From assembly GCA_020444045.1 (NCBI GenBank), contig JAHLLS010000008.1, positions 124,001-188,000 of the forward strand: 64,000 bases of DNA. The letters run 5' to 3'. The notes under the pieces are model-generated. The model was given only the letters and a program-made list of their open reading frames with translations, had not been told where the DNA came from and searched no databases. Origin of the DNA: Deltaproteobacteria bacterium (lineage in GTDB: Bacteria > Desulfobacterota > Desulfobacteria > Desulfobacterales > UBA5852). The position numbers and the translations under genes were made by a program. Positions 34,576-43,263 of the stretch are shown piece by piece (within the stretch, counting starts at the first letter, position 1; the number at the start of each line of letters is the position of its first letter).

Positions 34576-35298
34576 ATGGCAGAAGAGCAGCCGGTCGGGT
34601 GCGCCCGACCCACTGGAGGACCTGTTGGAGAGGCGGCCCCGGAGACCGCCGCAAAGGAGACAACCGCACCCATCAAGGAGGATATTCAAATGATTCATGT
34701 GGGCGAAAAAGCACCGGACTTTGTGGCACCGGGATATCAGCAGGGGAAATTTATCAACGTGAAGCTGTCCGACTATTTGGGTAAATGGGTTCTGCTCTGC
34801 TTTTACCCCGGCGATTTCACCTTTGTATGAGCAACCGAGATTTCGGCGGTCGCCGAAAAATACCAGGATTTTCAGAAACTGGGCGTTGAGATACTGTCCA
34901 TGAGCATTGACAGCATGTTCGTTCATAAAATGTGGGATGATCACGAACTGGCCAAAATGGTCGACGGCGGCGTTCCTTTTCCCATGCTGTCCGATGCCGG
35001 CGGAAAAGTAGGGAAACTGTTCGGGGTGTATAACGAAGGGGCCGGTGTGGAAAACCGGGGTCGCTTCATTATCGATCCGGACGGCGTGATCCAGGGCTAC
35101 GAGGTCCTGACACCGCCGGTGGGCCGCAACGTCCTGGAATCGTTTCGGCAGGTTCAGGCCTTTCAGTTGGTCAGAAAAACCAAAGGGGCGGAAGCTACCC
35201 CGTCCGGGTGGCGGCCCGGCAAACTGACACTCAAGCCGGGACCGGAGCTGGTCGGCAACGTCTGGAAAGAGTGGAAAACCGATATGGCCTTCGACTAA
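34576..35298 (+). CDS. prxU: Selenocysteine-containing peroxiredoxin PrxU
   Basis: Read through the in-frame TGA at 34828-34830, the frame gives 240 residues. The peroxidatic site [18 protein letters not shown] has UGA exactly where other peroxiredoxins have the catalytic cysteine (FTFVCPTE). A 7-bp hairpin follows at SECIS distance. The N-terminus [11 protein letters not shown] and C-terminus WKTDMAFD match what I recall of the PrxU family. No resolving cysteine is present at the usual GWRPG site, so it is a 1-Sec type reduced by an outside thiol, possibly thioredoxin. Strong ribosome sites precede both the ATG at 34576 and an in-frame ATG at 34690 (AAGGAGG). Confidence 0.93.
34841..34858 (+). 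promoter_or_regulatory. SECIS-like hairpin of prxU
   Basis: TTTCGGC-GGTC-GCCGAAA is a perfect 7-bp stem (an eighth pair can form). The GGTC loop starts 17 bases after the UGA at 34828-34830. The loop resembles the GGUC of Escherichia coli fdhF SECIS. Strong support for Sec insertion. Confidence 0.8.
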
Positions 35299-35423
35299 CC
35301 AACCCCACGTGACCTTTGTTGGGGATCAGGCCGCCCTGACTAGAGCCAAGCGGACTGATCTCCAACACCAAGGACCACCTGCCCAGCCCTGTATGCGCTT
35401 ATAAGGAACAAAAGGAGACTTGC

Positions 35424-36809
35424 ATGTATTTCAATCAAATTGCCGTACCCGGTTTAGGCTGTCTCTCCTATGTCATCGGCTGCCCGCGAGCCAAGGCCAT
35501 GGCCGTTATCGATCCCAAGCGTGACGTGCAGGACTACCTCACGATCGCCCGGGAAGAGGGCATGCAAATTACCCATGTCATCAACACGCATGTGCATGCC
35601 GATCATGTCAGTGGGGATCAGGAATTGCGCCTGGCAACAGGTGCCGACATCTACATCCATGAGAGTGCACCGGTGGAATACACGCACAAAGATCTCAAGG
35701 AAGGCGACGTGTTCGAACTCGGCGCCGCAAAGCTCGAAGTCCTGCACACCCCGGGACACACCCCCAACGCCATTTCCCTGCTGGTCACCGATATGGCGCG
35801 AGCCGAAGAACCGCAGATGCTGCTCACCGGGGATTTGCTCTTCGTCGGTGACATCGGTCGCCCGGACTTGCCCGGCGCGGAGATCCTGGATGAGCAGGTG
35901 CAAAATTTGTATGACAGCCTCTACGTTAAACTGTCCGGCTACCCGGATCACCTAGAGGTGTTCCCGGCCCACGGCGAGGGGTCGCTGTGCGGCCGTGGCA
36001 TGAGCGCCAAAAAGAGTTCCACCCTCGGCTACGAACGGCGGGCAAACCCCATGCTGCGTTTTTCTTCTTTCGAGACCTTCAAGAAGGAAGTGATGTCGGC
36101 TTTTCCGGCTCGACCCAAAAGCTTTTCCCATATCATTCAAACCAATCTTCAAGGCGCAGCCACCATGGATGCCTGTCCCATGGATAAAAGCCTGACCCCG
36201 AAGCAATTCGAAGAGATGGTCAACGACGGAGCGGTCATCATCGATGCGCGTGACTCCGCTGCATTTGGCGGGTTTCATATTCCGGGAAGCATCAACATCG
36301 GATTCGAAAAGCAGTTGGCCAACTGGGTGGGTATGGTGGTGGATCCCAAGGCGGAAATCCTGTTGGTGGTGGATGACCGCGAAGATTATGATCGCATGAT
36401 GACCGAGCTGCATCGCATCGGCTACGATCTGATCTTCGGGTATCTCTCCGGCGGGATCATGGCCTGGCTGATGAGCGGTCGGGCGGTGGAACAACTGGAG
36501 CAGATTTCACCCCACCAGTTGTCGGCGCGTCTGGAAGAGAGCGGCATCCGCATCATCGATGTACGCACGCCGGCTGAATGGAGCGCCAGTCGCATCAAGT
36601 GGGCCGAGCATTTACCTTTGTCCGATATTCTCGCCGATCAATTCCCCACTGCGGAAAAGGACGAGGAACTGGTGCTTCAATGCGGCAGCGGGTATCGCTC
36701 CAATATCGCCGCCAGCATTCTGCGCCAGGCCGGATATTCGCGCGTCAGATCCCTGGCGGGCGGCATCTTTGCCTGGTCCAACGCCGGTTTTCCCCTGGTA
36801 GCGGCTTAG
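35424..36809 (+). CDS. Persulfide dioxygenase-like metallo-beta-lactamase with two rhodanese domains
   Basis: Residues about 1-245 are an ETHE1/glyoxalase II-type metallo-beta-lactamase domain, with THVHADHVSG, HTPGHTPN, TGDLLFVGDIGRPDL and FPAHGEGS as metal ligands. A first rhodanese (about 255-355) has no active-site cysteine (VVDDREDY instead). A second (about 365-460) has QCGSGYRSN with the catalytic Cys. The layout resembles CstB/persulfide dioxygenase-rhodanese fusions, which handle low-molecular persulfides; in an anaerobe the dioxygenase step implies oxygen exposure. It stands downstream of prxU and is likely a stress partner. A strong terminator follows. Confidence 0.88.
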   Translation: MYFNQIAVPGLGCLSYVIGCPRAKAMAVIDPKRDVQDYLTIAREEGMQITHVINTHVHADHVSGDQELRLATGADIYIHESAPVEYTHKDLKEGDVFELGAAKLEVLHTPGHTPNAISLLVTDMARAEEPQMLLTGDLLFVGDIGRPDLPGAEILDEQVQNLYDSLYVKLSGYPDHLEVFPAHGEGSLCGRGMSAKKSSTLGYERRANPMLRFSSFETFKKEVMSAFPARPKSFSHIIQTNLQGAATMDACPMDKSLTPKQFEEMVNDGAVIIDARDSAAFGGFHIPGSINIGFEKQLANWVGMVVDPKAEILLVVDDREDYDRMMTELHRIGYDLIFGYLSGGIMAWLMSGRAVEQLEQISPHQLSARLEESGIRIIDVRTPAEWSASRIKWAEHLPLSDILADQFPTAEKDEELVLQCGSGYRSNIAASILRQAGYSRVRSLAGGIFAWSNAGFPLVAA

Positions 36810-36830
36810 AAGCACTTAATCGAGACACTA

Positions 36831-36867
36831 AAAAAAGCAACCGGATTTTCATCGGTTGCTTTTTTTT
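36831..36867. terminator. Bidirectional rho-independent terminator
   Basis: AAAAAAGCAACCG and CGGTTGCTTTTTTT form a 13-bp stem with a 9-base loop, with A and T runs on the two sides. It separates the convergent rhodanese and corrinoid-activation genes and can stop both transcripts. Confidence 0.92.
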
Positions 36868-36887
36868 GATGCAAAGCGCACACACTG

Positions 36888-38975
36888 TCAGGCGGCAATA
36901 CTCGGAAACATTTCCAGATTGGTATGCGGCAGAAAAAGGGCTGAAGTGAATTCATCCATGTAACGCGGATTGCTGGAGAAATCGATGTAGGTCATGTTGT
37001 TGCAGATGTCCTGCGCTTCCTTTCGATAGTCTTCGGACAGCAGCGCCATGTAGGCCCCGGCGATGGAACTGTTGCCAAGGTAGGCAAACTTATCGCGGTC
37101 CATGTCCGGCAGCAGACCGATGCCAATCGCCTTTTCAATATTGAGATACTGACCGAATCCGCCGGTGATCACCATGCGCTCGACCATGCTAAAATCCAGG
37201 CCGGCCTCGGCCAGCAGGGTCGTGAAGCCGGAATAAACCGCGCCCTTGCTGTAAATCAGGTTTTTCAGGTCGGACTCCGTGAAAACGATATCTTCCATCA
37301 TCGGGGTCTGCTCGGCAAAGGCCAGAACATAAGCGGATTCATCGTTGACGGTAACGACCCGGGGATGGTCCCGGTCGGTCGCAAAATGGCCGCTGCGGTC
37401 AATGATACCCACCTTCAGGAGTTCCGCAATCAGGTCGATCATACCGGAGCCGCAGATGCCGCGGGGCGGCTGATCGCCTACCGTCGCATAGTCAGGTTCC
37501 AGCGTTGCCGGATCGATCGTCACTTTTTCGATGGCGCCATCCTCCGCCCGCATTCCCCAGCGGATACCGCCGCCTTCAAAGGCTGGTCCGGCGCTGCAGG
37601 CCGCGGTCATCATCCAATCCTTGTTGCCCAGCACGATTTCGCCATTGGTGCCCACATCGATGAAAAGCGTCAGTGGGTCTTCGCGGTGCAGGCCCGTATA
37701 CAGCAGACCGGAAACAATGTCGCCGCCCACATAACTCGCCGGCCCGGGCATGATAAATACGGCCGCGATCGGATTGGCGGTCAGGCCGATGTCGCCGGCC
37801 TTGAGAATCGGGAATTCCGTCACGGTGGGGATATAGGGTTCCCGGCGGATGTAATTGGGTTCGATCTCAAGCAGCAAATGGGCCATGGTGGTGTTGCCCG
37901 AAACCACCACGTTCTTGACTTGGGCAGCCGTTGCGCCGGCGCCGTCGAGGGCTTCGTCGATCAGGTTGTTGATGGTGGCCAACGCCATGCGACTGAGTTT
38001 CTTGACGCCATTTTTCTCAGCGCAGACCATCCGGTTGATAACATCATCGCCGCAGGCGGCCTGCTGATTGTGCCCTGACGCTGCTGCCAGAATAGTGCCG
38101 TCCGCCATGTCCACCAGGTAGACCACAACGGATGTCGTCCCCACATCGATCGCCAGACCCAGGGAGGGAGCACCACCGTTGCCAGGGTAGACGGCCAGGA
38201 TTTCATTGGAACATTTACGCTGCATCACGGCCACGGTCACCTTCCAGTTTTCCTCACGCACCGAGACCGCCAGCTGCCGCATGACGGAAAGGCCGACATT
38301 GAGCCGGTCGATGTCGCAGTTCGCTTTCTTCAACCCCCGTTTAAGGCGGTCCAGATCACTCACGGCGTCTTCCAGCGTTGGCGGGTCCAGCACCAGCTGG
38401 ATCTCTTTGAGCATCGGCTCAGGTGACGGCATGATTCCCTTGAGCCGGGCGGTGGCTTCCTGTCCCATACCGGCCACCTTGAGTTTACGCTGCAAGGCCT
38501 CTTCCGGGATGCGCACCGTGAGGTCGCCCGACACCTTGCTCATGCAGGCCAGGACATATCCTTTTTCTTTTTCACTATCGGTCAACAAGGGCGTCGATTG
38601 GTTTTCCGCCCGGCCGGACGTCACCACCAATTTGCATTTTCCGCAAGCCCCCTTGCCGTTGCAGGAAGCATTGATATGCACACCGGCCCGGCGGGCGGCC
38701 TCCAAAAGCGTGGTCCCTTCAGGCACGCGAATTTCATTGCCTTCGGGTCTAAAAACAACGTGGTGTTCGGAAGGGGTATCCTTGGCCGTATCGGGTGCTA
38801 AATCAGCATCCAACCCGGCTTTTTTTTTGGTCATGAACCATATGGCGCAGGATTCCCGAAACTTGCAGTAAAGCTCCGGGTCCCGGCATTGGAGGCATTC
38901 GTCGCAGAGGTAGACGTTGTGCTTCATGCAAAGATAGCTGGTTTCGCGCTCTGGATGGTTGATACAGATTCCCAT
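36888..38975 (-). CDS. Reductive activator of corrinoid proteins (RACo/DUF4445-type ASKHA ferredoxin)
   Basis: Residues about 1-50 hold a cysteine/histidine-rich zinc-ribbon-like start (CINHPER, CMKHNVYLCDECLQC). A [2Fe-2S] ferredoxin follows at about 70-165 (CNGKGACGKCK and VLACMSKV). After a linker come the RACo middle domain and a C-terminal ASKHA ATPase (LAIDVGTTSVVVYLV, DVGTNGEIVLG, ITGGFGQYL). Such proteins use ATP to reduce Co(II) corrinoid to Co(I) for methyl transfer. The extra N-terminal zinc-like domain is unusual. The corrinoid protein itself is not in the window; thioredoxin lies just upstream. Confidence 0.88.
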   Translation of the reverse strand: MGICINHPERETSYLCMKHNVYLCDECLQCRDPELYCKFRESCAIWFMTKKKAGLDADLAPDTAKDTPSEHHVVFRPEGNEIRVPEGTTLLEAARRAGVHINASCNGKGACGKCKLVVTSGRAENQSTPLLTDSEKEKGYVLACMSKVSGDLTVRIPEEALQRKLKVAGMGQEATARLKGIMPSPEPMLKEIQLVLDPPTLEDAVSDLDRLKRGLKKANCDIDRLNVGLSVMRQLAVSVREENWKVTVAVMQRKCSNEILAVYPGNGGAPSLGLAIDVGTTSVVVYLVDMADGTILAAASGHNQQAACGDDVINRMVCAEKNGVKKLSRMALATINNLIDEALDGAGATAAQVKNVVVSGNTTMAHLLLEIEPNYIRREPYIPTVTEFPILKAGDIGLTANPIAAVFIMPGPASYVGGDIVSGLLYTGLHREDPLTLFIDVGTNGEIVLGNKDWMMTAACSAGPAFEGGGIRWGMRAEDGAIEKVTIDPATLEPDYATVGDQPPRGICGSGMIDLIAELLKVGIIDRSGHFATDRDHPRVVTVNDESAYVLAFAEQTPMMEDIVFTESDLKNLIYSKGAVYSGFTTLLAEAGLDFSMVERMVITGGFGQYLNIEKAIGIGLLPDMDRDKFAYLGNSSIAGAYMALLSEDYRKEAQDICNNMTYIDFSSNPRYMDEFTSALFLPHTNLEMFPSIAA

Positions 38976-39105
38976 TTAGATTCCTTTTCGGTTGCCCTCG
39001 CAGCTGGGCCGTATGGCGTGGCGGACGTAACCGCCCGGCAAGATATTTTGAAAATCAAGGCGTCGATTTACGCGTGTCCGGCACTGTCGTCCGATTTTGA
39101 TTCGG

Positions 39106-39426
39106 TCAAGCCAATGCCTGATCCATCGCCTGGTTGAGGGTTTCCGCTTTCTGCAGTCCCACAAACCGGCCAACTTCCTGACCATCCTTAAAGATGATCA
39201 AGGTGGGGATACTTTGGATCCCCAGGTTCAAGGCGACATCCGAGTTATTGTCGATATTCATCGTGGCGATATCCGCCTTGCCGTTGTACCGCTCGCCCAC
39301 CGCATTGACAATCGGTTCCTGCGCGCGACATGGCCCGCACCAGGGGGCATTGAAATCAACAAGCGTCACGCCGTCGCGGATCACCTTCTCCAAATCACTA
39401 CGGGAGTTCAATTCTTTTTCAGCCAT
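39106..39426 (-). CDS. Thioredoxin
   Basis: A classic thioredoxin of 106 residues. FNAPWCGPCRAQEPIV carries the WCGPC active site, SIPTLIIFKDG carries the cis-proline, and DNNSDVALNLGI follows. The ATG at 39426 has GGGAG upstream; longer readings to 39504 add a non-conserved leader. It could reduce PrxU or the rhodanese encoded nearby. A small conserved-looking gene lies 93 bases upstream on the same strand. Confidence 0.95.
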   Translation of the reverse strand: MAEKELNSRSDLEKVIRDGVTLVDFNAPWCGPCRAQEPIVNAVGERYNGKADIATMNIDNNSDVALNLGIQSIPTLIIFKDGQEVGRFVGLQKAETLNQAMDQALA

Positions 39427-39519
39427 CACCGTTCTCCCACATCTCTTCTCGTTAGTCGAAGACCGCTGTCTCTTGACAGCGGCCTTGGGTTTTGCTTTCC
39501 ACAACGAAAGCCCATCTTT

Positions 39520-39837
39520 TCAACCACCGAAATTACCGGCTCCGAGACCCCGCATCGCTTCGTCGGTGTTGACACGAAGGGTCGAAATGGCCGCATCGAA
39601 CGCCTTGCGTTCTGTCAGGATATCGTCCATACAGGTCTCGGGGCGGCAATTCTCCCTGATCTGCTCGATCCGGTCGTCCATTTCACCGATCAGCATATGC
39701 AGATCTTCGATGTTGGGGCGGATCTTCTCCCTTTCGCCCCCTGGCAATTGTTCCATTTTACGGGTGATGTCGTAAACAATCGCCTTCCATCCGGTCAGTT
39801 CCATCTCCATTGTTTTGCAACAGTTTTTGGCAAGCAT
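39520..39837 (-). CDS. Small helical protein of unknown function
   Basis: This 105-residue protein is highly charged and predicted helical, with possible coiled coil at about 20-65 (KMEQLPGGEREKIRPNIEDL). It has four cysteines, CC at residues 6-7 and a later C...C pair (ENCRPETC), and a glycine-rich end GLGAGNFGG. AGGAG at 39843 gives a good ribosome site. I do not recognise the family. It sits between the ACR3/BASS-USP gene and thioredoxin in the same direction, so a thiol-redox accessory role is possible. Confidence 0.7.
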   Translation of the reverse strand: MLAKNCCKTMEMELTGWKAIVYDITRKMEQLPGGEREKIRPNIEDLHMLIGEMDDRIEQIRENCRPETCMDDILTERKAFDAAISTLRVNTDEAMRGLGAGNFGG

Positions 39838-39915
39838 GATTTTCTCCTTTCATTGCGGTAAAGGCCTTTTCTTAGGCCTGTAAAAGCAGGCAATCAGGTA
39901 ACAGACACTGGCATT

Positions 39916-41556
39916 TTAATCGCCTGCGCAGCAAGCGGCTGTTTCTGAATCAACCGACCGTTCGATACCGTCCACGGCAAAATGCTTTGCATCCGGAAGC
40001 CGGACGACCATCACCGGCCGGCGGCTGTGGCGGATAACATCACCGGCAACGCTGCCCATCATGCTTTCTGCAAGTTTCCCATGGCCATGGGTACCCAAAA
40101 TAATGAGGTCAAAGTCACCCTCCTCGGCGGCCGCGACGATTTCTTTGGCCGGATTGCCGATCCTCACCATCACCTTGTCCTCTGTAATCGGGCACCTGGG
40201 CATCGTTTTCTTTACTTGCCGGGAGGTCTCCTGGATCCGCTGCTGAATCGCTTCGCGGGCCAGAGCAATCCCCTTCTCATGATAAGCCCGCCATTCCTTT
40301 TTCCCGATATAATCGCTCAAATTGACACCGGCTTCGGCGGACATGGACTCAACGACGTCCGGAATGACATGCACCAACGTAACGGCCGCATGATATTGCT
40401 CCCCTAAACCGCAGGCATAGCGGGCCGCATGACGGGCTGTTTCAGACAAGTCCGTAGCATACAGGATTTTCTGAATGGCCGGTATAAGGGCGGTGCCACC
40501 CACCGAGGACGTGGGCGTCCCTCCAGCCCTTTGAGGACTTTTCGGTGTCTTGACGACAGCCGCTGCCGGGAAGGCCGGATCTGTGACCGGGCCGAATATC
40601 CTATCCACCAGTTTGACATACCAGGCGGCCGATTGAATCTGGATGACATAGGCCAGCGCGATCAGCAGGGCGATGGTCAGGCCCTGTTTGCCAAAGGCCG
40701 TCATGGCAATGGCCAGGGCAATCGATAAATCGCGCATCACGACCCCGAAAACCATGGCAACCGCGTCTTCACGTTTGAAAAAGAGTTTTCCGATTATGGA
40801 GAGAAATCCATACGAGATCGCATAAAAGAGTGCCAGCGGGATCAGAATGGCGACAAGGTCGGCAGGATTGGCAATGATATTTTTGGCTTTCAAGGACATG
40901 GCCAGGAAGGCAATCAGGGTGACGCCCAGGGCGGAGAACGGCGGGAATTTGGGCTTAATGGATTGATGCCACGTCTGGAGGCCATACCGTCGGCGGGCAT
41001 AATACTGGGTTGCCAGACCCGCTGCCAGAGGAACAAAGATGAACAACGCGATCTGTTTGAACATATGCAGCATGTTCACATCGACCGTAGTCCCCATGAC
41101 CAGTTTGGTATAGAGCGGAGCCGCCAGTGCTCCGAGAATAAGCCCGAACACAACCATTTTAATGGCGGCTTCCTTGTTGCCCTTGGCGAATCCGGTCCAG
41201 GAAATGGTCATACCCGAGGTCGGCAGGACACCGATCAAGAAGAGACCCACCGCCCAGAGACCATATTTCTCCGCGCCGCCAGAAAAAAACAGGCGACCGG
41301 TGAAATAGGCCAGCAGGGGAATCAGGATAAAATTGATCAGCTGCGTCGCCAGCTGCAATCGATAGTCGCGCCCTTTGAAAATGCTCTGAACGTTCAGGGT
41401 GACCATCATGGGGTAGACCATGACAAAGGTAACGGGAATAATGAACTGTTTGAGCGGACTGGCGTCAAACAAGGCCCCGAATAAGAGCCCCAGGGCCATG
41501 GCCACCGGAATGGCGTACACCAGATTTTTTTGCAGGGTTGAAAGTATGTTCCACAT
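39916..41556 (-). CDS. ACR3/BASS-type transporter fused to a universal stress protein domain
   Basis: Residues about 1-335 hold about ten membrane helices of the bile acid:sodium symporter superfamily, in the ACR3-like branch (PTSGMTISWTGFAKGN, VMRDLSIALAIAMTAFG). After a linker, residues about 365-520 form a UspA domain (KILYATDLSETARHAARYA, ending ILGTHGHGKLAESMMGSVA, with the G-2x-G-9x-G ATP motif). The fusion suggests transport controlled by nucleotide binding. The substrate is unknown: ACR3 relatives export arsenite, other BASS proteins carry organic anions. A sigma54-like promoter lies at 41636-41652 and an activator gene is divergent. Confidence 0.83.
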   Translation of the reverse strand: MWNILSTLQKNLVYAIPVAMALGLLFGALFDASPLKQFIIPVTFVMVYPMMVTLNVQSIFKGRDYRLQLATQLINFILIPLLAYFTGRLFFSGGAEKYGLWAVGLFLIGVLPTSGMTISWTGFAKGNKEAAIKMVVFGLILGALAAPLYTKLVMGTTVDVNMLHMFKQIALFIFVPLAAGLATQYYARRRYGLQTWHQSIKPKFPPFSALGVTLIAFLAMSLKAKNIIANPADLVAILIPLALFYAISYGFLSIIGKLFFKREDAVAMVFGVVMRDLSIALAIAMTAFGKQGLTIALLIALAYVIQIQSAAWYVKLVDRIFGPVTDPAFPAAAVVKTPKSPQRAGGTPTSSVGGTALIPAIQKILYATDLSETARHAARYACGLGEQYHAAVTLVHVIPDVVESMSAEAGVNLSDYIGKKEWRAYHEKGIALAREAIQQRIQETSRQVKKTMPRCPITEDKVMVRIGNPAKEIVAAAEEGDFDLIILGTHGHGKLAESMMGSVAGDVIRHSRRPVMVVRLPDAKHFAVDGIERSVDSETAACCAGD

Positions 41557-41635
41557 GCCGGTCTCCTGTGTGAATGATGACGGTGTAAACCGTGTTCAGC
41601 CGGGTAAACGCTGAACCTCATGCCGTAAAGTATTT

Positions 41636-41652
41636 TACAATTCTTGTGCCAA
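41636..41652 (-). promoter_or_regulatory. Sigma54-like promoter of the ACR3/BASS-USP gene
   Basis: On the minus strand TTGGCACAAGAATTGTA gives GG and GT 10 bases apart (TGGCAC-N5-TTGT). The -12 box has T in place of the usual C. It lies 80 bases before the gene start and next to a divergent sigma54 activator. Confidence 0.55.
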
Positions 41653-41736
41653 TCGCTTGAAAAATATTTAACATGTTGTTTATACAACAATTTTTTATTC
41701 TATTGACAACAATAGTGATGTTTCGATAAACGCATA

Positions 41737-41763
41737 GTAACGGAAGGTAACGGTCATGTAACG
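41737..41763. promoter_or_regulatory. Triple GTAACG repeat before EBP 2
   Basis: GTAACG at 41737, 41747 and 41758, spaced about one helical turn, end 29 bases before the activator's start. Four similar units stand at 46732-46779 upstream of the DUF1638 gene, so they may be a shared operator. Confidence 0.5.
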
Positions 41764-41791
41764 CATATCGCAACCTCGGGAGAATCTTACA

Positions 41792-43231
41792 ATGCCGGAT
41801 AAAACCCATGAGATCTGGAACGCCCGGTTTTTCAACATGATCATCGACTCAATGGCCGACGGCGTTTTCACCATGGACGACAAGGGCCGCATTTCCTCAT
41901 GGAATCCGTCCATGGAGCGCATCAGCGGCTACACTGCGGAAGAAGCCCTGGGCCAAACCTGTCAATTGCTCCAGTGCAGCCGTTGCTTCGGGCATGAATG
42001 CCCGGCCGATATCCACCGGTGTAAAATTATCGAGCAAGGCTATTCGGAAGCCAAAGAATGCCAGCTGAAGCACAAGGACGGATTTGACGTGGCCGTCATC
42101 AAGAATGCGAACGTCGTCAGGGATCAAAACGGGAACATCATCGGTGTGGTTGAAACCGTAACCGACCTGACTGAATTGAACCGGGCGCGACTAAAAGCGG
42201 AAGAAGCGGCCCGGCGTCTGGGCGACCTTCACCGGATGGATAACATCATTGGGAAAAGCCCGGCCATGCAACAGGTCTTCGGCAAGATCAAAGCCGCCGC
42301 GGCCAGCGAAGCGACCATCCTGATCCATGGCGAAAGCGGCACCGGCAAAGAGCTCGTGGCCGGTGCGATCCATTTCAATGGCGAACGCCGGGAAGGGCCG
42401 CTGGTCACCGTCAACTGCAGTGCTTTGTCGGAAACCCTGCTTGAAAGCGAGCTCTTTGGGCATGTGAGGGGAGCATTTACGGGTGCGGTACGGGGCCGCC
42501 TCGGGCGTTTTGAAGAGGCGGCCGGCGGCACCATTTTTCTTGATGAAATCGGTGAATTGAGTCCCTATATCCAGGTCAAGCTTCTCCGGGTGTTGCAGGA
42601 ACGGGAAATCGAGCGGGTGGGCGACTCCAAGAAACGCCAAATCGACATCCGGATCATCACCGCCACCCACCGCGATTTATATGCCCAGGTACAGTCCGGC
42701 AACTTTCGCGAAGACCTCTATTATCGCCTCAAGGTCTTTCCCATTCGTCTGCCCACGCTGCGGGAGCGTCGCGAAGATATCCCCCTGCTGGTCAACCACT
42801 TCATCAGCAGCATGAACGAAAAAACCGGTAAAAAGGTTCAAAACCTGTCGCGGCAGACCATGCGCACCCTGATGGATTATCATTGGCCGGGCAATGTCCG
42901 TGAACTGGAGAATGCCATCGAGCATGCCTTCGTGCTCTGCAACCGCCGACAGATCGAATTTGAAGATCTTCCGATTGAAATCCGGCAACCGCGCAACAGC
43001 AATGGTTGTGACGTTTCGGCGGACCCGCCGCCAAGGACAAAGACGCGAAACCCGTTGACCAAAGAAACCCTGGTCGACATGTTGGAAGAATGCGGCTGGA
43101 ACAAAGCCGAGGTCGGCCGACGGGCCGGCCTGAGCCGGACGGCTATCTGGAAATACATGAAGAAGTGGGATATCCCTCTGCAACCAGAGGAATCGCATAG
43201 GGTCGTGCCACGCCCGCGACAGGTTCCGTGA
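41792..43231 (+). CDS. Sigma54 activator with Cys-rich PAS domain (EBP 2)
   Basis: Residues about 8-125 are a PAS domain with CQLLQCSRCFGHECPADIHR then CK and EC, again a cluster of six to seven cysteines. The AAA+ domain has [24 protein letters not shown] and GGTIFLDEIGE. The Fis-type end is NKAEVGRRAGLSRTAIWKYM. Its 479 residues are the normal length. It is divergent from the ACR3/BASS-USP gene, whose promoter looks sigma54-dependent, and near two universal stress protein operons, so it probably governs a stress regulon. Confidence 0.92.
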   Translation: MPDKTHEIWNARFFNMIIDSMADGVFTMDDKGRISSWNPSMERISGYTAEEALGQTCQLLQCSRCFGHECPADIHRCKIIEQGYSEAKECQLKHKDGFDVAVIKNANVVRDQNGNIIGVVETVTDLTELNRARLKAEEAARRLGDLHRMDNIIGKSPAMQQVFGKIKAAAASEATILIHGESGTGKELVAGAIHFNGERREGPLVTVNCSALSETLLESELFGHVRGAFTGAVRGRLGRFEEAAGGTIFLDEIGELSPYIQVKLLRVLQEREIERVGDSKKRQIDIRIITATHRDLYAQVQSGNFREDLYYRLKVFPIRLPTLRERREDIPLLVNHFISSMNEKTGKKVQNLSRQTMRTLMDYHWPGNVRELENAIEHAFVLCNRRQIEFEDLPIEIRQPRNSNGCDVSADPPPRTKTRNPLTKETLVDMLEECGWNKAEVGRRAGLSRTAIWKYMKKWDIPLQPEESHRVVPRPRQVP

Positions 43232-43263
43232 AGGCCGCCCTTAGGTATATTTCCGTTCCGATT

